Of a stretch of 64,000 nt of DNA, positions 43,009-51,570 are shown one piece after another; within the stretch, counting starts at the first letter, position 1, and each line of letters starts with the position of its first letter. The DNA lies in contig NZ_RYFG02000116.1 in assembly GCF_003994235.2 (NCBI RefSeq), positions 42,920 to 106,919 on the forward strand, in the 5' to 3' direction. The notes under the pieces were generated by a model, which searched no databases, was not told the DNA's origin, and saw only the letters and a program-made list of their open reading frames with translations. A program made the position numbers and the translations under genes. This DNA is from Candidatus Methylobacter oryzae (GTDB lineage Bacteria > Pseudomonadota > Gammaproteobacteria > Methylococcales > Methylomonadaceae).

Positions 43009-44279
43009 AATGACTCCCTCCCTGTCGCCGCCGCCAACTGCGCCAAGGCCTGATGCGCTTCGGCCAGCGTCTGCCAATACTGATTCCGGTATTCAATCCA
43101 GGCATTTTTGGCCTGAATTACGCTCTGAAAATTCGTTTTGCCCACTTGATAGGCGTTAACAGCGCTTGCGACGTTCTGTTCCGCGAGCGGCAGTATGGTG
43201 TTTTTCAACTGCTCAAACTGCGCGCGGCTGCTTTGGTAAAGAGCCTGCGATTCGCTGATTTCGACCTGGATTTCCCGCCGCGCTTGATCCAGTGCGTAAC
43301 GTTCCTTCAGTAATTCGCTTTGACGCTGGTCGACCGCTTTCGCCTGCTTGCGTTCGGTGTAAATGGGCAGGGTCATGCTGAGCTGAACGCTGGCAAAATC
43401 GCTGCGGCTTTGGCCGTTTGGAGTGCTTTGGCGAAACGAATAAGCGGTTCCCAACGTAAAATCCGGGTAATAATCCTTTTTCGCCAGTTCCAGCCTGGTT
43501 TGCGCGGCATCGATCGCATTCTTCCGCTCGGCCAGCAGTGGCCGGGATTCCTGGCCGTCGGTTGCGGATTGAATATCGGGCAAACGGGTATCGACCTCGT
43601 CGGGAAAACGGATCGTGCTGTCCGGGGAACGGTTAAGCAGCGCGTTCAAGCGCGCGATCTCAGCGCGGTGCATGCCAAGGTGCTGGGCTTTTTCTTTGGC
43701 CAGTTTGGACTGCTCCAGCAGCGCCGCCAGAACATCCTGCTGCAAGCCCTGACCGATACGGTACTGGCTGTTGGCAATCTCAGCCAGCTGTTTTAACAAT
43801 CGCTCGGTATCGTCAAGGTTCAGCAACGAACGGTGAATGAATACCAACTGCCACCAGTGCATTTTGACGTCGCGGACCAATCGAAGACGCGCTTCATCGA
43901 CGCTGTCGGCCGCGGCCGCGGCTTCGAAAGTAGCCGCTTTTTCCCGTAGCGCCAATTTGCCGGGAAACGGGATCGCCTGGCTGACACCCACTTCCAGCAT
44001 GGTCATATCTTCTTTTTGCAGGTTAAGGCCGTTGGCCGTAGGCAAGTTAAGCGCGCCGATATTAATCGTCGGATCGGGCAAGCTGCCTTCTTGCGATGGA
44101 ATTGCGGCCATCGCCTCGCTACGCGCCTTGATTTGGGCAAGATTGGGATTGTCCGCCAGCGCGATGCCGACCGCCCGTTCGGGCGTCAGCACGGGCTCGT
44201 CAGCCAACAGGACGGTTGAAAATAGAGTCAGGCAGCAGACTACCGGCAATGAAAACGGCCGGAATATTACAGAGTACAT
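43005..44279 (-). CDS. cusC: CusC/TolC-like outer-membrane efflux channel
   Basis: A 424-residue outer-membrane factor. ATG 44279 is chosen because AAGGA precedes it at proper spacing; a longer frame exists upstream. The signal peptide (FSLPVVCCLTLFSTVLLADE) is followed by two OEP repeats of long coiled helices (PERAVGIALADNPNLAQIKA, LVRDVKMHWWQLVFIHRSLL, FTLGTAYSFRQSTP, ESQALYQSSRAQFEQLKNTI, VNAYQVGKTNFQSVIQAKNA). No lipobox Cys at the cleavage site was seen, unlike E. coli CusC. First gene of the cusCBA operon; it overlaps cusB by 4 bp. Copper/silver specificity is inferred from cusA. Confidence 0.92.
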   Translation of the reverse strand: MYSVIFRPFSLPVVCCLTLFSTVLLADEPVLTPERAVGIALADNPNLAQIKARSEAMAAIPSQEGSLPDPTINIGALNLPTANGLNLQKEDMTMLEVGVSQAIPFPGKLALREKAATFEAAAAADSVDEARLRLVRDVKMHWWQLVFIHRSLLNLDDTERLLKQLAEIANSQYRIGQGLQQDVLAALLEQSKLAKEKAQHLGMHRAEIARLNALLNRSPDSTIRFPDEVDTRLPDIQSATDGQESRPLLAERKNAIDAAQTRLELAKKDYYPDFTLGTAYSFRQSTPNGQSRSDFASVQLSMTLPIYTERKQAKAVDQRQSELLKERYALDQARREIQVEISESQALYQSSRAQFEQLKNTILPLAEQNVASAVNAYQVGKTNFQSVIQAKNAWIEYRNQYWQTLAEAHQALAQLAAATGRESL

Positions 44280-44370
44280 AGATTTCCTTAACATCGAAAA
44301 AAACAGGTTCCGCAAGACGCAGAACCACGTTAACGCCTTAACAGGCGCGGTTCTGTTTCAAGGAATAAGG

Positions 44371-44799
44371 CTAATTCAGGAGTGTACAGTAGCGGTAAAT
44401 CAGCAGAATCCGCCTGCCGATCGGTGGCGCTGTTGCGCGGGAAATACGTTGTATCGGGACATAGCGAAGCAAATACCCGGCCAGGCCGATTAAACATAGG
44501 ACAAAGAGGGGTAGCTGCGGTTTATCTATTTTGAATTCGAAAGCCGGATTGGGCTGCGAATCAAGACAAGGATTGAAAGAACAGTCTTGATCGGGCATTG
44601 AAGCATGCCCGTTAGCTTGCAAGAAAAGGTGTTCCTGTTCCGCACATCCTGTCGACAGGGTGACAGCCGAAGACGCCCGCAATGACCCCGGCATTGCACA
44701 AGTTGCCGAAACCGTCATAGAAATCCAGCTTACGAGCAACACGAACACCAAGCTGTGCAAGTAAGGGCGATTTCTTTGAAAATGCAGCGTATTCAGCAC
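44371..44799 (-). CDS. small membrane/exported protein associated with copper efflux
   Basis: A 142-residue protein upstream of cusC on the same strand (91 bp). The N-terminal hydrophobic segment (LHSLVFVLLVSWISMTVSA) is a signal anchor or signal peptide. A cysteine-containing polar stretch (CAMPGSLRAS, DQDCSFNPCLDSQ) follows, then a second helix (PLFVLCLIGLAGYLLRYV). The ending PIGRRILLIYRYCTLLN is characteristic of small unnamed proteins encoded at the head of copper/heavy-metal efflux operons. Likely part of the cus transcript; a role in copper sensing or handling is inferred only from context. Confidence 0.7.
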   Translation of the reverse strand: MLNTLHFQRNRPYLHSLVFVLLVSWISMTVSATCAMPGSLRASSAVTLSTGCAEQEHLFLQANGHASMPDQDCSFNPCLDSQPNPAFEFKIDKPQLPLFVLCLIGLAGYLLRYVPIQRISRATAPPIGRRILLIYRYCTLLN

Positions 44800-44919
44800 A
44801 CGGTTCCTTTAATGTGGAAATATTCGTTTTGGATTCTAACACGCCGCAATGACTTATTGAAACCGGCCAATTGCCGCTGCTACGTATAAATCTAATCGAA
44901 GCTCCACAGGTAGAGATGG

Positions 44920-45229
44920 AACACGGATGATACGGATGCGACGGATCGGCACGGATTTTTACGGGGCTAACTTATTGAGTAATCCCGCTAAGGTTTTCCG
45001 GTATTTTGGAGTGCAAGCTTCGCCTCGGCAATTGCTCCAGCATTGCTAAACCACAAGGATGTGGTGAATGCAGAAAACGCAGGAGCGGTTTTCTGTCTAC
45101 CTCCTGAATCCTTACAGTCGTAAAGCGCCTACTGTTGGAGCCTGCACTCCGGCTTTGAACACGAGTTGGATACTTATGTTCAGATACTTATCCGTGTTAA
45201 TCCGTAAAAATCCGTGTCATCCGTGTTCT
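44920..45229. mobile_element. MITE-like element with outer and inner inverted repeats
   Basis: In the gene-free stretch 44800-45289, AACACGGATGA.ACGGAT (44920 on) is the inverse of ATCCGTGTCATCCGTGTT (ending about 45227), and CACGGATTTTTACGG (44950-44964) is the exact inverse of CCGTAAAAATCCGTG (45202-45216). A second inner pair, GGAGTGCAaGCT (about 45008) and AGCcTGCACTCC (about 45140), is nested inside. The interior has only a spurious 70-codon frame. Probably a non-autonomous mobile repeat; the ends contain short CGGAT reiterations. Confidence 0.6.
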
Positions 45230-45289
45230 CTTTATTTAGTGGCATATCAATATATCTCAATCAATTACGGCACCGATTAGCTAAAAATC

Positions 45290-46711
45290 TCAATCGGATA
45301 TTTTCAAATTATATTTCCGAACCCGGTAACGCAACGTTTCGCGCGTAGCGCCGAGCGCCCTGGCGGCTGCTGTCAGGTTATTGTCCGCCCGCTCCAGGGC
45401 GGTCTTGATAATAAAGCAATCCATATCGTCCAGCGCCATGCTGCCATCTAACGGTAACCAAATGCCTTGTTCGGTTTGCAATGCCTCGACCGAAGGCTGT
45501 CCGGGCAATTGCAACCATTGCGCCGGAAAAGTCGGGCCGTCGGAGAATAAAACGCAACGTTCGATCACATTACGCAGTTCCCGGACATTGCCCGGCCAAT
45601 AATGCGCTTTCAGCTTGCTCCACACCGCATCGGGGATGTCTTTAACCTGGCGTCCTGCTTTAGCGTTGTATTCGGCAACAAATAACGGTACCAGTTCGTC
45701 CAAATCTTCGACCGCCTCGCGTAGCGGCGGCAGGATCAGTTTGAATACGCTTAAGCGGTGATATAAGTCGGCGCGAAAACTACCGTCTTGCGCCATTTTT
45801 TCCAAATCGCGGTTACTGGCGGCCACTATCTGCACATCGACCTGGATTTCCTTTTCCCCGCCCAGACGCCGGACTTTACGGTCTTCAATGACTTTGAGCA
45901 GTTTCGACTGTAAATCCAGCGGCATTTCGCCGATTTCATCCATGAATAAAGTGCCGCCGTCGGCCTGTTCGAGCAAGCCGCGATGCCGTCCGGCCGCCCC
46001 GGTAAATGCGCCGGGCTCATGGCCGAATAACTCGGATTCCAATAATTCCCTCGGTAACGCCGCACAGTTAACTTCTATCAGCGGTTGCTGCGCGCGGGAG
46101 CCGCCGTAATGCAGTATCCGGGCCGCCAAGCCTTTGCCGGTACCGCTCTCGCCGCCGATAATCAATGCGCTGAACGGCACTTCCGTTAAGCGTAACAATA
46201 ACTGGCGGATATTTTTCGCTTGCTGGCTATGGCCGACATAAGCAGCCGGCGAATAGCGCCGATGCCGATGCTTGGTTTGATCGGCAACCCGCCTCTGAAC
46301 CGATGCGCTGCGGGCGGCGCTGGCAACCAGCAGGTCAAGACGCTCCAGGTCGCAGGGTTTTTCCAGAAAATCGTAAGCGCCGAGCCGTAATGCCCTGACC
46401 GAGTCGGGTACGTTACCGTAGCCGGTCAGGAACAGCCATTCGGCATGGGCTCCCGGCATCGCACCTTTCTTGGTGTCGTCGCTATAGGTAATATCGCTTT
46501 TGATTTTTTCCATGAAATCCAGCGCATTACCATCCGGCAAATTCATATCGGAAATAATCAGCAACGGTTCTATTTTTTTCTTCAGCAATAGTTCCTTGGC
46601 CTCAGCCAGATTGGTAGCCAACGCCACATCCCAACCCGACTGCCGATAATGGCGGGATAACTCGGAACCTAACAATTTTTCGTCTTCAATGATCAACAGG
46701 GTTTCTATCAT
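45290..46711 (-). CDS. sigma-54-dependent response regulator, NtrC family
   Basis: A 473-residue activator. The receiver domain (1-130) has DE acidic residues (IIEDEK), phospho-acceptor Asp in IISDMNLPDGNAL and Lys in YDFLEKP. The AAA+ domain (about 155-390) has Walker A GESGTGKG, the sigma-54 contact loop GAFTGA, Walker B GGTLFMDEIGEM, and the arginine-finger region SFRADLYHRLSVF. The Fis-type helix-turn-helix (about 430-473) contains NNLTAAARALGATRETLRYR. It overlaps the upstream kinase gene by 4 bp and forms a two-component system with it. Its target is unknown; the nearby cus operon is a candidate, but copper sensors of this class are unusual. Strong GAFTGA conservation indicates a functional sigma-54 activator. 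Confidence 0.94.
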   Translation of the reverse strand: MIETLLIIEDEKLLGSELSRHYRQSGWDVALATNLAEAKELLLKKKIEPLLIISDMNLPDGNALDFMEKIKSDITYSDDTKKGAMPGAHAEWLFLTGYGNVPDSVRALRLGAYDFLEKPCDLERLDLLVASAARSASVQRRVADQTKHRHRRYSPAAYVGHSQQAKNIRQLLLRLTEVPFSALIIGGESGTGKGLAARILHYGGSRAQQPLIEVNCAALPRELLESELFGHEPGAFTGAAGRHRGLLEQADGGTLFMDEIGEMPLDLQSKLLKVIEDRKVRRLGGEKEIQVDVQIVAASNRDLEKMAQDGSFRADLYHRLSVFKLILPPLREAVEDLDELVPLFVAEYNAKAGRQVKDIPDAVWSKLKAHYWPGNVRELRNVIERCVLFSDGPTFPAQWLQLPGQPSVEALQTEQGIWLPLDGSMALDDMDCFIIKTALERADNNLTAAARALGATRETLRYRVRKYNLKISD

Positions 46712-48159
46712 GTTTTGTCTCTAACAATGCATTCATTGGGCAGTAATATCGATACACAGGCTCCGTGTGTCGGTTGATTGGTGAGAGTGATCGAGCCCCC
46801 CACATCCTTTACAAAACGTTGCACCATCGCCAAACCAAGCCCGGTGCCGCGTTGACGGCTGGTGCGAAACGGCCTGATGCCATGTTCCAACATGTCCTGC
46901 GAAAAGCCGATGCCGTCGTCCTGCACGTCGATGCGTAATCCTTGCCTTTCCGTACGCGCTTTGATGCAGATAGTGCCGGAATTACTTTCAAGCGCATCGG
47001 CCGCATTCAGCATCAGGTTTAATAAGGCTTGTCTTAGACCGCTTTCCGGAAGATGTACAGGCAACGGAAAAGGTACGTCTATTTCCAGATTTATCGATTC
47101 GGCGATCTGGTAGCGCGTTAGTGCGACCAGATCCCGGATTAGAGTCCTGACATCGAAAGCCGTAGCCACTTCCGGCGAATGGCGGCTTTGATTGAGCATG
47201 TCGTTAAGCAGTCTTGCCATCCGTTTCAGTTCGGCATTAATCAAATCCAACCGTTCCAATTGGTCCGCGTCATCAATTTCACGGCGCAAATTGTTAAAAG
47301 CCATTTGAATTCCGGCCAGCGGGTTGCGTATCTCATGCGCCAATTCCGCTGCGACCTCGCCTATCGCCGCCAACCGGTCGGCTCTGGCAAGGCTGTATTG
47401 CTGTTCCAATAAGGCTTGCGTGGCGAGCCTGACTTCATGTTGCAAGGATTGCGCGTGCAAACGGTTCGCGTCTTCCAGTTCAGCGAGATGCTTGACCATC
47501 TCGTTATAACTATTGAACACCGGCAATAACAACGGGTCGAGATGGTCGGTCGTGATCGGGGTGAAGTTTTCCTCGGTCAAGCGTTGCAGCAATTCTTTCA
47601 AATCGTTAAGCGGGTGCAGTATCCTGAAGCGCAAAAATAATAGCGCGACAAACAATGTCGCCGTGAATATCGCCAAAGCCATATACAGTTCGGTTTGGGT
47701 ATCGCGGCTGATGTCTTCCAGCAGCTCTTCGCGCTGCAACGCCTCGTTATCCAGCGTTTCGCTCATAATTTTAAGCGCGGTTAACAGGCGGTTGTATTTT
47801 TCCTCTTTTTTTAACGTGGATAAATCGCCGAGCATACTTTTGACGGTTTCCAGGCTTGTCCGCGTCGCTGTCGATAAATAACGGTTATCCGTCATTAAAT
47901 CCTGCATCTCGTCCAGCGTCTTGGTCAGCACCACCGGGCTTGAGCCCGATACCGTCTCGGTCAAATATTCGATCAACGCTTGCTGTAGGCCTACCGATAC
48001 ATTTTGGATGCGATGCGAGTAGTTAACATAGGAAAAAACAGTTTCAAAGTGATGTACATTGCGCCAGATCATGCCGCCGAGTATGGCGAGAGCCAGCACC
48101 AATAAGCCTAGAAAAGCCAGGCCGCGCAGTTGGGCGGGACGGTAAAAGATCGGTTTCAT
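46708..48159 (-). CDS. membrane sensor histidine kinase, partner of the NtrC-type regulator
   Basis: A 483-residue kinase. The first transmembrane helix (LRGLAFLGLLVLALAILGGM) is followed by a helical periplasmic sensor of about 130 residues, a second helix at about 155-177 (ELYMALAIFTATLFVALLFL), a HAMP-like segment (HPLNDLKELLQRLTEENF), HisKA (GEVAAELAHEIRNPLAGIQM) and HATPase (NLMLNAADALESNSG, VQDDGIGFSQ, RGTGLGLAMVQRFVKDVGG). The order kinase-regulator with ATGA overlap matches NtrB/NtrC-like pairs. The sensor domain shows no known ligand motif. Confidence 0.93.
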   Translation of the reverse strand: MKPIFYRPAQLRGLAFLGLLVLALAILGGMIWRNVHHFETVFSYVNYSHRIQNVSVGLQQALIEYLTETVSGSSPVVLTKTLDEMQDLMTDNRYLSTATRTSLETVKSMLGDLSTLKKEEKYNRLLTALKIMSETLDNEALQREELLEDISRDTQTELYMALAIFTATLFVALLFLRFRILHPLNDLKELLQRLTEENFTPITTDHLDPLLLPVFNSYNEMVKHLAELEDANRLHAQSLQHEVRLATQALLEQQYSLARADRLAAIGEVAAELAHEIRNPLAGIQMAFNNLRREIDDADQLERLDLINAELKRMARLLNDMLNQSRHSPEVATAFDVRTLIRDLVALTRYQIAESINLEIDVPFPLPVHLPESGLRQALLNLMLNAADALESNSGTICIKARTERQGLRIDVQDDGIGFSQDMLEHGIRPFRTSRQRGTGLGLAMVQRFVKDVGGSITLTNQPTHGACVSILLPNECIVRDKT

Positions 48160-48293
48160 TTAAAAATCATGCAGGTTATTTCAAGGACGCTGAAATTCCG
48201 GAATTCAGCCGGATAATATGCTAAGGATTATTAGCTCTTTTTATATTGACGATATTCAGTTTAAAGAATGAGTTATTTTTCATGCTGCTGATT

Positions 48294-48443
48294 TTAATTC
48301 TTGTCATATATTTTGAGAACCCATTCATAAAACCATAGCGGGCGGAACAGCACGACATAAAGTAACAATATAGGGGTAATTGGAACCGGACTAATCTCAA
48401 GAATTGAAATAACAACAAGAACAAGAATACTGATAATACGCAT
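48294..48443 (-). CDS. 49-residue membrane protein of unknown function
   Basis: ATG 48443 to TAA 48294-48296, with GGAA 8 bp upstream. It reads MRIISILVLVVISILEIS, then PVPITPILLLYVVLFRPLWF and YEWVLKIYDKN: two hydrophobic segments around a Pro-rich turn and a charged tail. The 'PiTPiLLLYVVLFRPlWFyewV' pattern looks conserved-protein-like rather than random. It is 135 bp upstream of the histidine kinase on the same strand and may be cotranscribed. No function recognised. Confidence 0.55.
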   Translation of the reverse strand: MRIISILVLVVISILEISPVPITPILLLYVVLFRPLWFYEWVLKIYDKN

Positions 48444-48599
48444 GAGCTATTTCCGTGTTCGATAACTTTAAATTGAATGACATGAAACAAGGTTATAGAT
48501 TAATCGGATGTTTGTGAATTTAAAAATACCGATTTAATGACACGCCGTAAAAAATATGGAAAATGCGAACAATAGTTTCACTGATACGGAAAAAGCAGC

Positions 48600-49196
48600 A
48601 TGAATCTACTTGAAAAATTCCTGACTTACGAACGTTTCGAGATGGATTGGCGGAGGCTGCTGGTACAAGGCATCCTTATTGCTTTGACGGGCGCGACCCT
48701 GGCAATGGCCAGCGCATTTAATCCTAATGCTATTGTGCTCACCGCGCGGCATCTTTCCTGGCTTCCGGTCAGCGGCATGGTGATTTTATCGCTGGGTTTG
48801 CTGGAGTGCCTTGATGCCGCATTAACCAAGGAACCGCGCGATTTCCTGCAAAACCTGCAAGTCGGGGTGCTTGATGCGGTTATCGGGACAATGATTATCC
48901 TCAGCGTGACGGAAGAACCCTCGCGCTTAAGCATGATGATTGCGACTTTTTTAATTGTTCGCGGCATTGTACGCGCGACTCTGGCTCACGCTTTGCAACT
49001 GCCTCACATTCTGGTCACGTCGCTCGGCGGTTTAATATCGGTAATCATGGGCTTTTTAATCTGGAAGCAGTGGCCCACTGGAGACGGCTGGTTTATGTCG
49101 ATATGCCTGAATATTGAAATTGCTGTCCGCGGCTGGGCAATGATGACTTTCGCGTTATGGGTGAGAACGCAAAATGTAGATATTGATTCAGACTGA
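48600..49196 (+). CDS. HdeD/DUF308-like multi-span membrane protein
   Basis: A 198-residue integral membrane protein with about six hydrophobic helices (LVQGILIALTGATLAMASAF, LPVSGMVILSLGLLECLD, GVLDAVIGTMIILSV, LSMMIATFLIVRGIVRATLA, ILVTSLGGLISVIMGFLIWK, EIAVRGWAMMTFALWV). The repeated-helix layout and motif FLIVRGIVRAT are like HdeD-type acid-resistance membrane proteins. The start ATG 48600 lies after AAAAAGCAGC, a weak site. Stands alone; role unknown. Confidence 0.75.
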   Translation: MNLLEKFLTYERFEMDWRRLLVQGILIALTGATLAMASAFNPNAIVLTARHLSWLPVSGMVILSLGLLECLDAALTKEPRDFLQNLQVGVLDAVIGTMIILSVTEEPSRLSMMIATFLIVRGIVRATLAHALQLPHILVTSLGGLISVIMGFLIWKQWPTGDGWFMSICLNIEIAVRGWAMMTFALWVRTQNVDIDSD

Positions 49197-49556
49197 TCTT
49201 ATTTATATTCGTTTTATTAAGCCGGGTAATAGAGACAGTAACTTTACGGGCCGTCGTCGTTGCATACGAGGAATCTCGTCTAGGGCCGTAGGGCGCAATA
49301 GCGGCTGCCTGGCAAGACAAAGCCCATGCTGACGATGACGGGGCGGCTTGCCAGACCGTGGCAGCGTTCGTGCGGTTAGTTGCCGCCCCTTTCAACTACG
49401 CCGGTAACCTCGCCCACATCCTGTTGCATCCCCGCCTTAACGGCGCCCCATTGTAAGCTTTGCAACAGAGCAATAAGCCCAAATTTCCAGCAAAACAATA
49501 TCTTAACGATGGCACTATTATTGCTTGCCTGCTGTTATTTATATTTGCAAGCAGCG
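49197..49556 (+). other. gene-poor stretch with coding-like relic upstream of the Fe-S protein
   Basis: Contains no intact gene. On the plus strand one frame reads GAIAAAWQDKAHADDDGAAC and continues LVAAPFNYAGNLAHILLHPR to a stop near 49455, protein-like but without start codon or recognised family. It may be a relic linked to the missing flavin half of the downstream gene, or an unrelated fragment. Confidence 0.3.
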
Positions 49557-50945
49557 ATGAAACTATTTCTTGATTGGTCCAGTTACCAAAATTCCGGCAT
49601 GGGCGACGCCTATGCCGATATTCCCAAGAACGGCGGCGACTTCGCCAAGGCTGTCGCGGTGTGCATCGGCAGCCGTCAATGCGAACAAGGCGACAAAGGC
49701 GTGATGTGCCCGAGCTTTAAAGCAACCGGCAACCCCGCGTTGTCGCCGGGCGGCCGGGTCAAGTTTTTGAAAGCCGCGTTGAACTCAAGCGACGAAAAAG
49801 CGCTGCTCGATCCCGAACTGGCCGAAGCGATGAATTTGTGCGTCAGTTGCAAAGGTTGCAAGCGCGAATGCGAGAACGAAGTCGATATGGCGCTGATCAA
49901 GGCCGAATATCTGGCCCAGCGCAGGAAAAGCCGAGAATTATCCCTGCGCCATACTTTGTGGGCGCACCTACCCAAACTATTGGCTTGGCCGTTGGTCAGG
50001 CCGTTGCTGGCCTTGCGCAACCGTCATGCTTGGTTGGCGCGTATCGGCGAACGCCTATTGGGCATTGCCGCCGACTCCCCGTTGCCCGTCCCTTCCGAAT
50101 ACGGCAGCAAAGAAAAGCCCGCTACGGGGATCGCATTTGACAATCGGTCAACGGCACCGGCGCGCGAAGTGGTACTGTTCGTCGACACTTTCAACCGCCA
50201 TTTCAACTCCGACGTAGCCGAAGCCGCAACCAACCTGCTTAACGCTGCGGGCTACAGCGTACATATTGCCGGACCGGACGACAACCGGACGACAGCGCTG
50301 TGCTGCGGGCGCACCTATTTTGCCAACGGCATGATAGACCGGGCGCGTAGCGAAGCCGCCAGGCTATTGCAGGCTTTGCAGCCGCATATTGACGCCGGCC
50401 GTTGGGTCATCGGCCTGGAGCCGTCCTGCATCCTCAGCCTGCGCGACGAATATCTGCAACTGGGACTGGGCGAGGCCGCAAATAAACTGGCCGCACGGGT
50501 GCTGTTGCTGGAAGAGTTCATCGCCAAGGAACAAACCGCAAAACGCTGGCCGCTGGCATTCAAGGCCGAAGGCGGCCGGGCGTTGGTGCATGGACATTGC
50601 CACCAAAAAGCGGTCGGCGCGATGAAGGCAATGCGCAAAGTCCTGAAAACCGTGGACGGGCTAGACTTCGAACTGATCGAATCGTCCTGCTGCGGCATGG
50701 CCGGACATTTCGGCTTCGAGGCGGAACATTACGCCGCCTCGCAAGCCATGGCCGAGCTGGCGCTGTTCCCTGCCCTACGCGCCGAGCCGCACGCGGCGAT
50801 AATCGCCAACGGATTTTCCTGCCAACAACAAATCGCTAACGGCGGCTTCGGCAAACCGGAGCATATCGCCAAAATCCTTTACGCCGCTGCAATCCGGCAC
50901 GGTCTGTACAGCAATGCCGGTGCCGCCATGCAACAGCAATTGTAG
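49557..50945 (+). CDS. Fe-S oxidoreductase subunit (GlcF/GlpC-type), lacking the usual fused flavin domain
   Basis: 462 residues from ATG 49557; the frame is open about 60 codons further upstream. The N-terminal part carries a two-cluster ferredoxin domain (CIGSRQCEQGDKGVMCPSF and CVSCKGCKRECENEVDM), followed by two cysteine-rich CCG domains (TTALCCGRTYFANG, EPSCILSLRDEY, GHCHQKAVG, ESSCCGMAGHFG). The sequence YQNSGMGDAYADIPKNGGDF before the first cluster corresponds to the linker in long FAD-plus-Fe-S dehydrogenases of the D-lactate/D-2-hydroxyglutarate type. It therefore looks like the C-terminal half of such an enzyme. No FAD-binding partner is found in the window. It should pass electrons from a hydroxy-acid dehydrogenase partner to quinone. 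Confidence 0.85.
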   Translation: MKLFLDWSSYQNSGMGDAYADIPKNGGDFAKAVAVCIGSRQCEQGDKGVMCPSFKATGNPALSPGGRVKFLKAALNSSDEKALLDPELAEAMNLCVSCKGCKRECENEVDMALIKAEYLAQRRKSRELSLRHTLWAHLPKLLAWPLVRPLLALRNRHAWLARIGERLLGIAADSPLPVPSEYGSKEKPATGIAFDNRSTAPAREVVLFVDTFNRHFNSDVAEAATNLLNAAGYSVHIAGPDDNRTTALCCGRTYFANGMIDRARSEAARLLQALQPHIDAGRWVIGLEPSCILSLRDEYLQLGLGEAANKLAARVLLLEEFIAKEQTAKRWPLAFKAEGGRALVHGHCHQKAVGAMKAMRKVLKTVDGLDFELIESSCCGMAGHFGFEAEHYAASQAMAELALFPALRAEPHAAIIANGFSCQQQIANGGFGKPEHIAKILYAAAIRHGLYSNAGAAMQQQL

Positions 50946-51055
50946 CCGAGTTTGGAAGCGCTCAAGCGTTATGCGGCGTTCCGCGGCTTGGAATTAGCGG
51001 GTCGGAGGAAGCCGTTAATCCTAAAAACCTTTGCCATGGCTGGAGGTGAATGAAG

Positions 51056-51535
51056 ATGGCTATGAACAATTTAAACCAGGGCGGCCGACAAACACAAAAC
51101 ACCGACAGTATCGTCCAGTTCAGGCGCTATGTGGACGGGCTTAAACCCGCGTTAAAAACGCAATACCAACAGCTACTCGCCCAGGATTTGTCCAAGCAGC
51201 AATGGGACGGATGTTTCCAGCGCAATGTGCTGGCCGTTTTGGAGCTGGCTTACGGGCAAGCGCTCAAGCATTTGCAAACGCTGCCGTTCGACAGCGAGGA
51301 GCTGCAAGTCAACCAAGGCTTATCGGAATTGACCAAGCCGGCGTTGGCGGCTTTCGACGGGTTCATCGACGACTTTTTAATGTTTGCGGTCGACAAGCAC
51401 TGCACTTCCTGCGCCCTATCCAATTTCCCAAACGAACATAAGCCGGACAGAACTTACATTAACGGGGTGAAGCGTGAAATCGCCGGCCTTTGGCAAAACT
51501 TCGCCGTGAACGTCAATGGCTATTTTTTGGATTAG
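51056..51535 (+). CDS. small cysteine-containing protein of unknown function
   Basis: About 159 residues. GGAGGT at 51042-51047 fits ATG 51056 (8 bp) better than ATG 51050. The N-terminus is polar; the middle is helical and amphipathic (YQQLLAQDLSKQQWDGCFQR, VLELAYGQALKHLQTL). The C-terminal region holds a CTSC motif (VDKHCTSCALSNFP) and an aromatic ending (NFAVNVNGYFLD). The CxxC could bind a metal or be redox-active. It lies 104 bp after the Fe-S subunit and 35 bp before the GST gene on the same strand, suggesting an operon. No family recognised. Confidence 0.65.
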   Translation: MAMNNLNQGGRQTQNTDSIVQFRRYVDGLKPALKTQYQQLLAQDLSKQQWDGCFQRNVLAVLELAYGQALKHLQTLPFDSEELQVNQGLSELTKPALAAFDGFIDDFLMFAVDKHCTSCALSNFPNEHKPDRTYINGVKREIAGLWQNFAVNVNGYFLD

Positions 51536-51570
51536 CGGCCAGCCACTCCATCCCACACACAGGAAGACTA

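Noticed and set aside
45068..45280. 70-codon plus-strand frame
   Set aside because: It lies within inverted repeats of the MITE-like element and has no protein-like pattern.
48221..48490. 89-codon minus-strand frame
   Set aside because: Poor, Phe/Cys-rich composition; the alternative frame at 48294-48443 has a better start and membrane-protein pattern.
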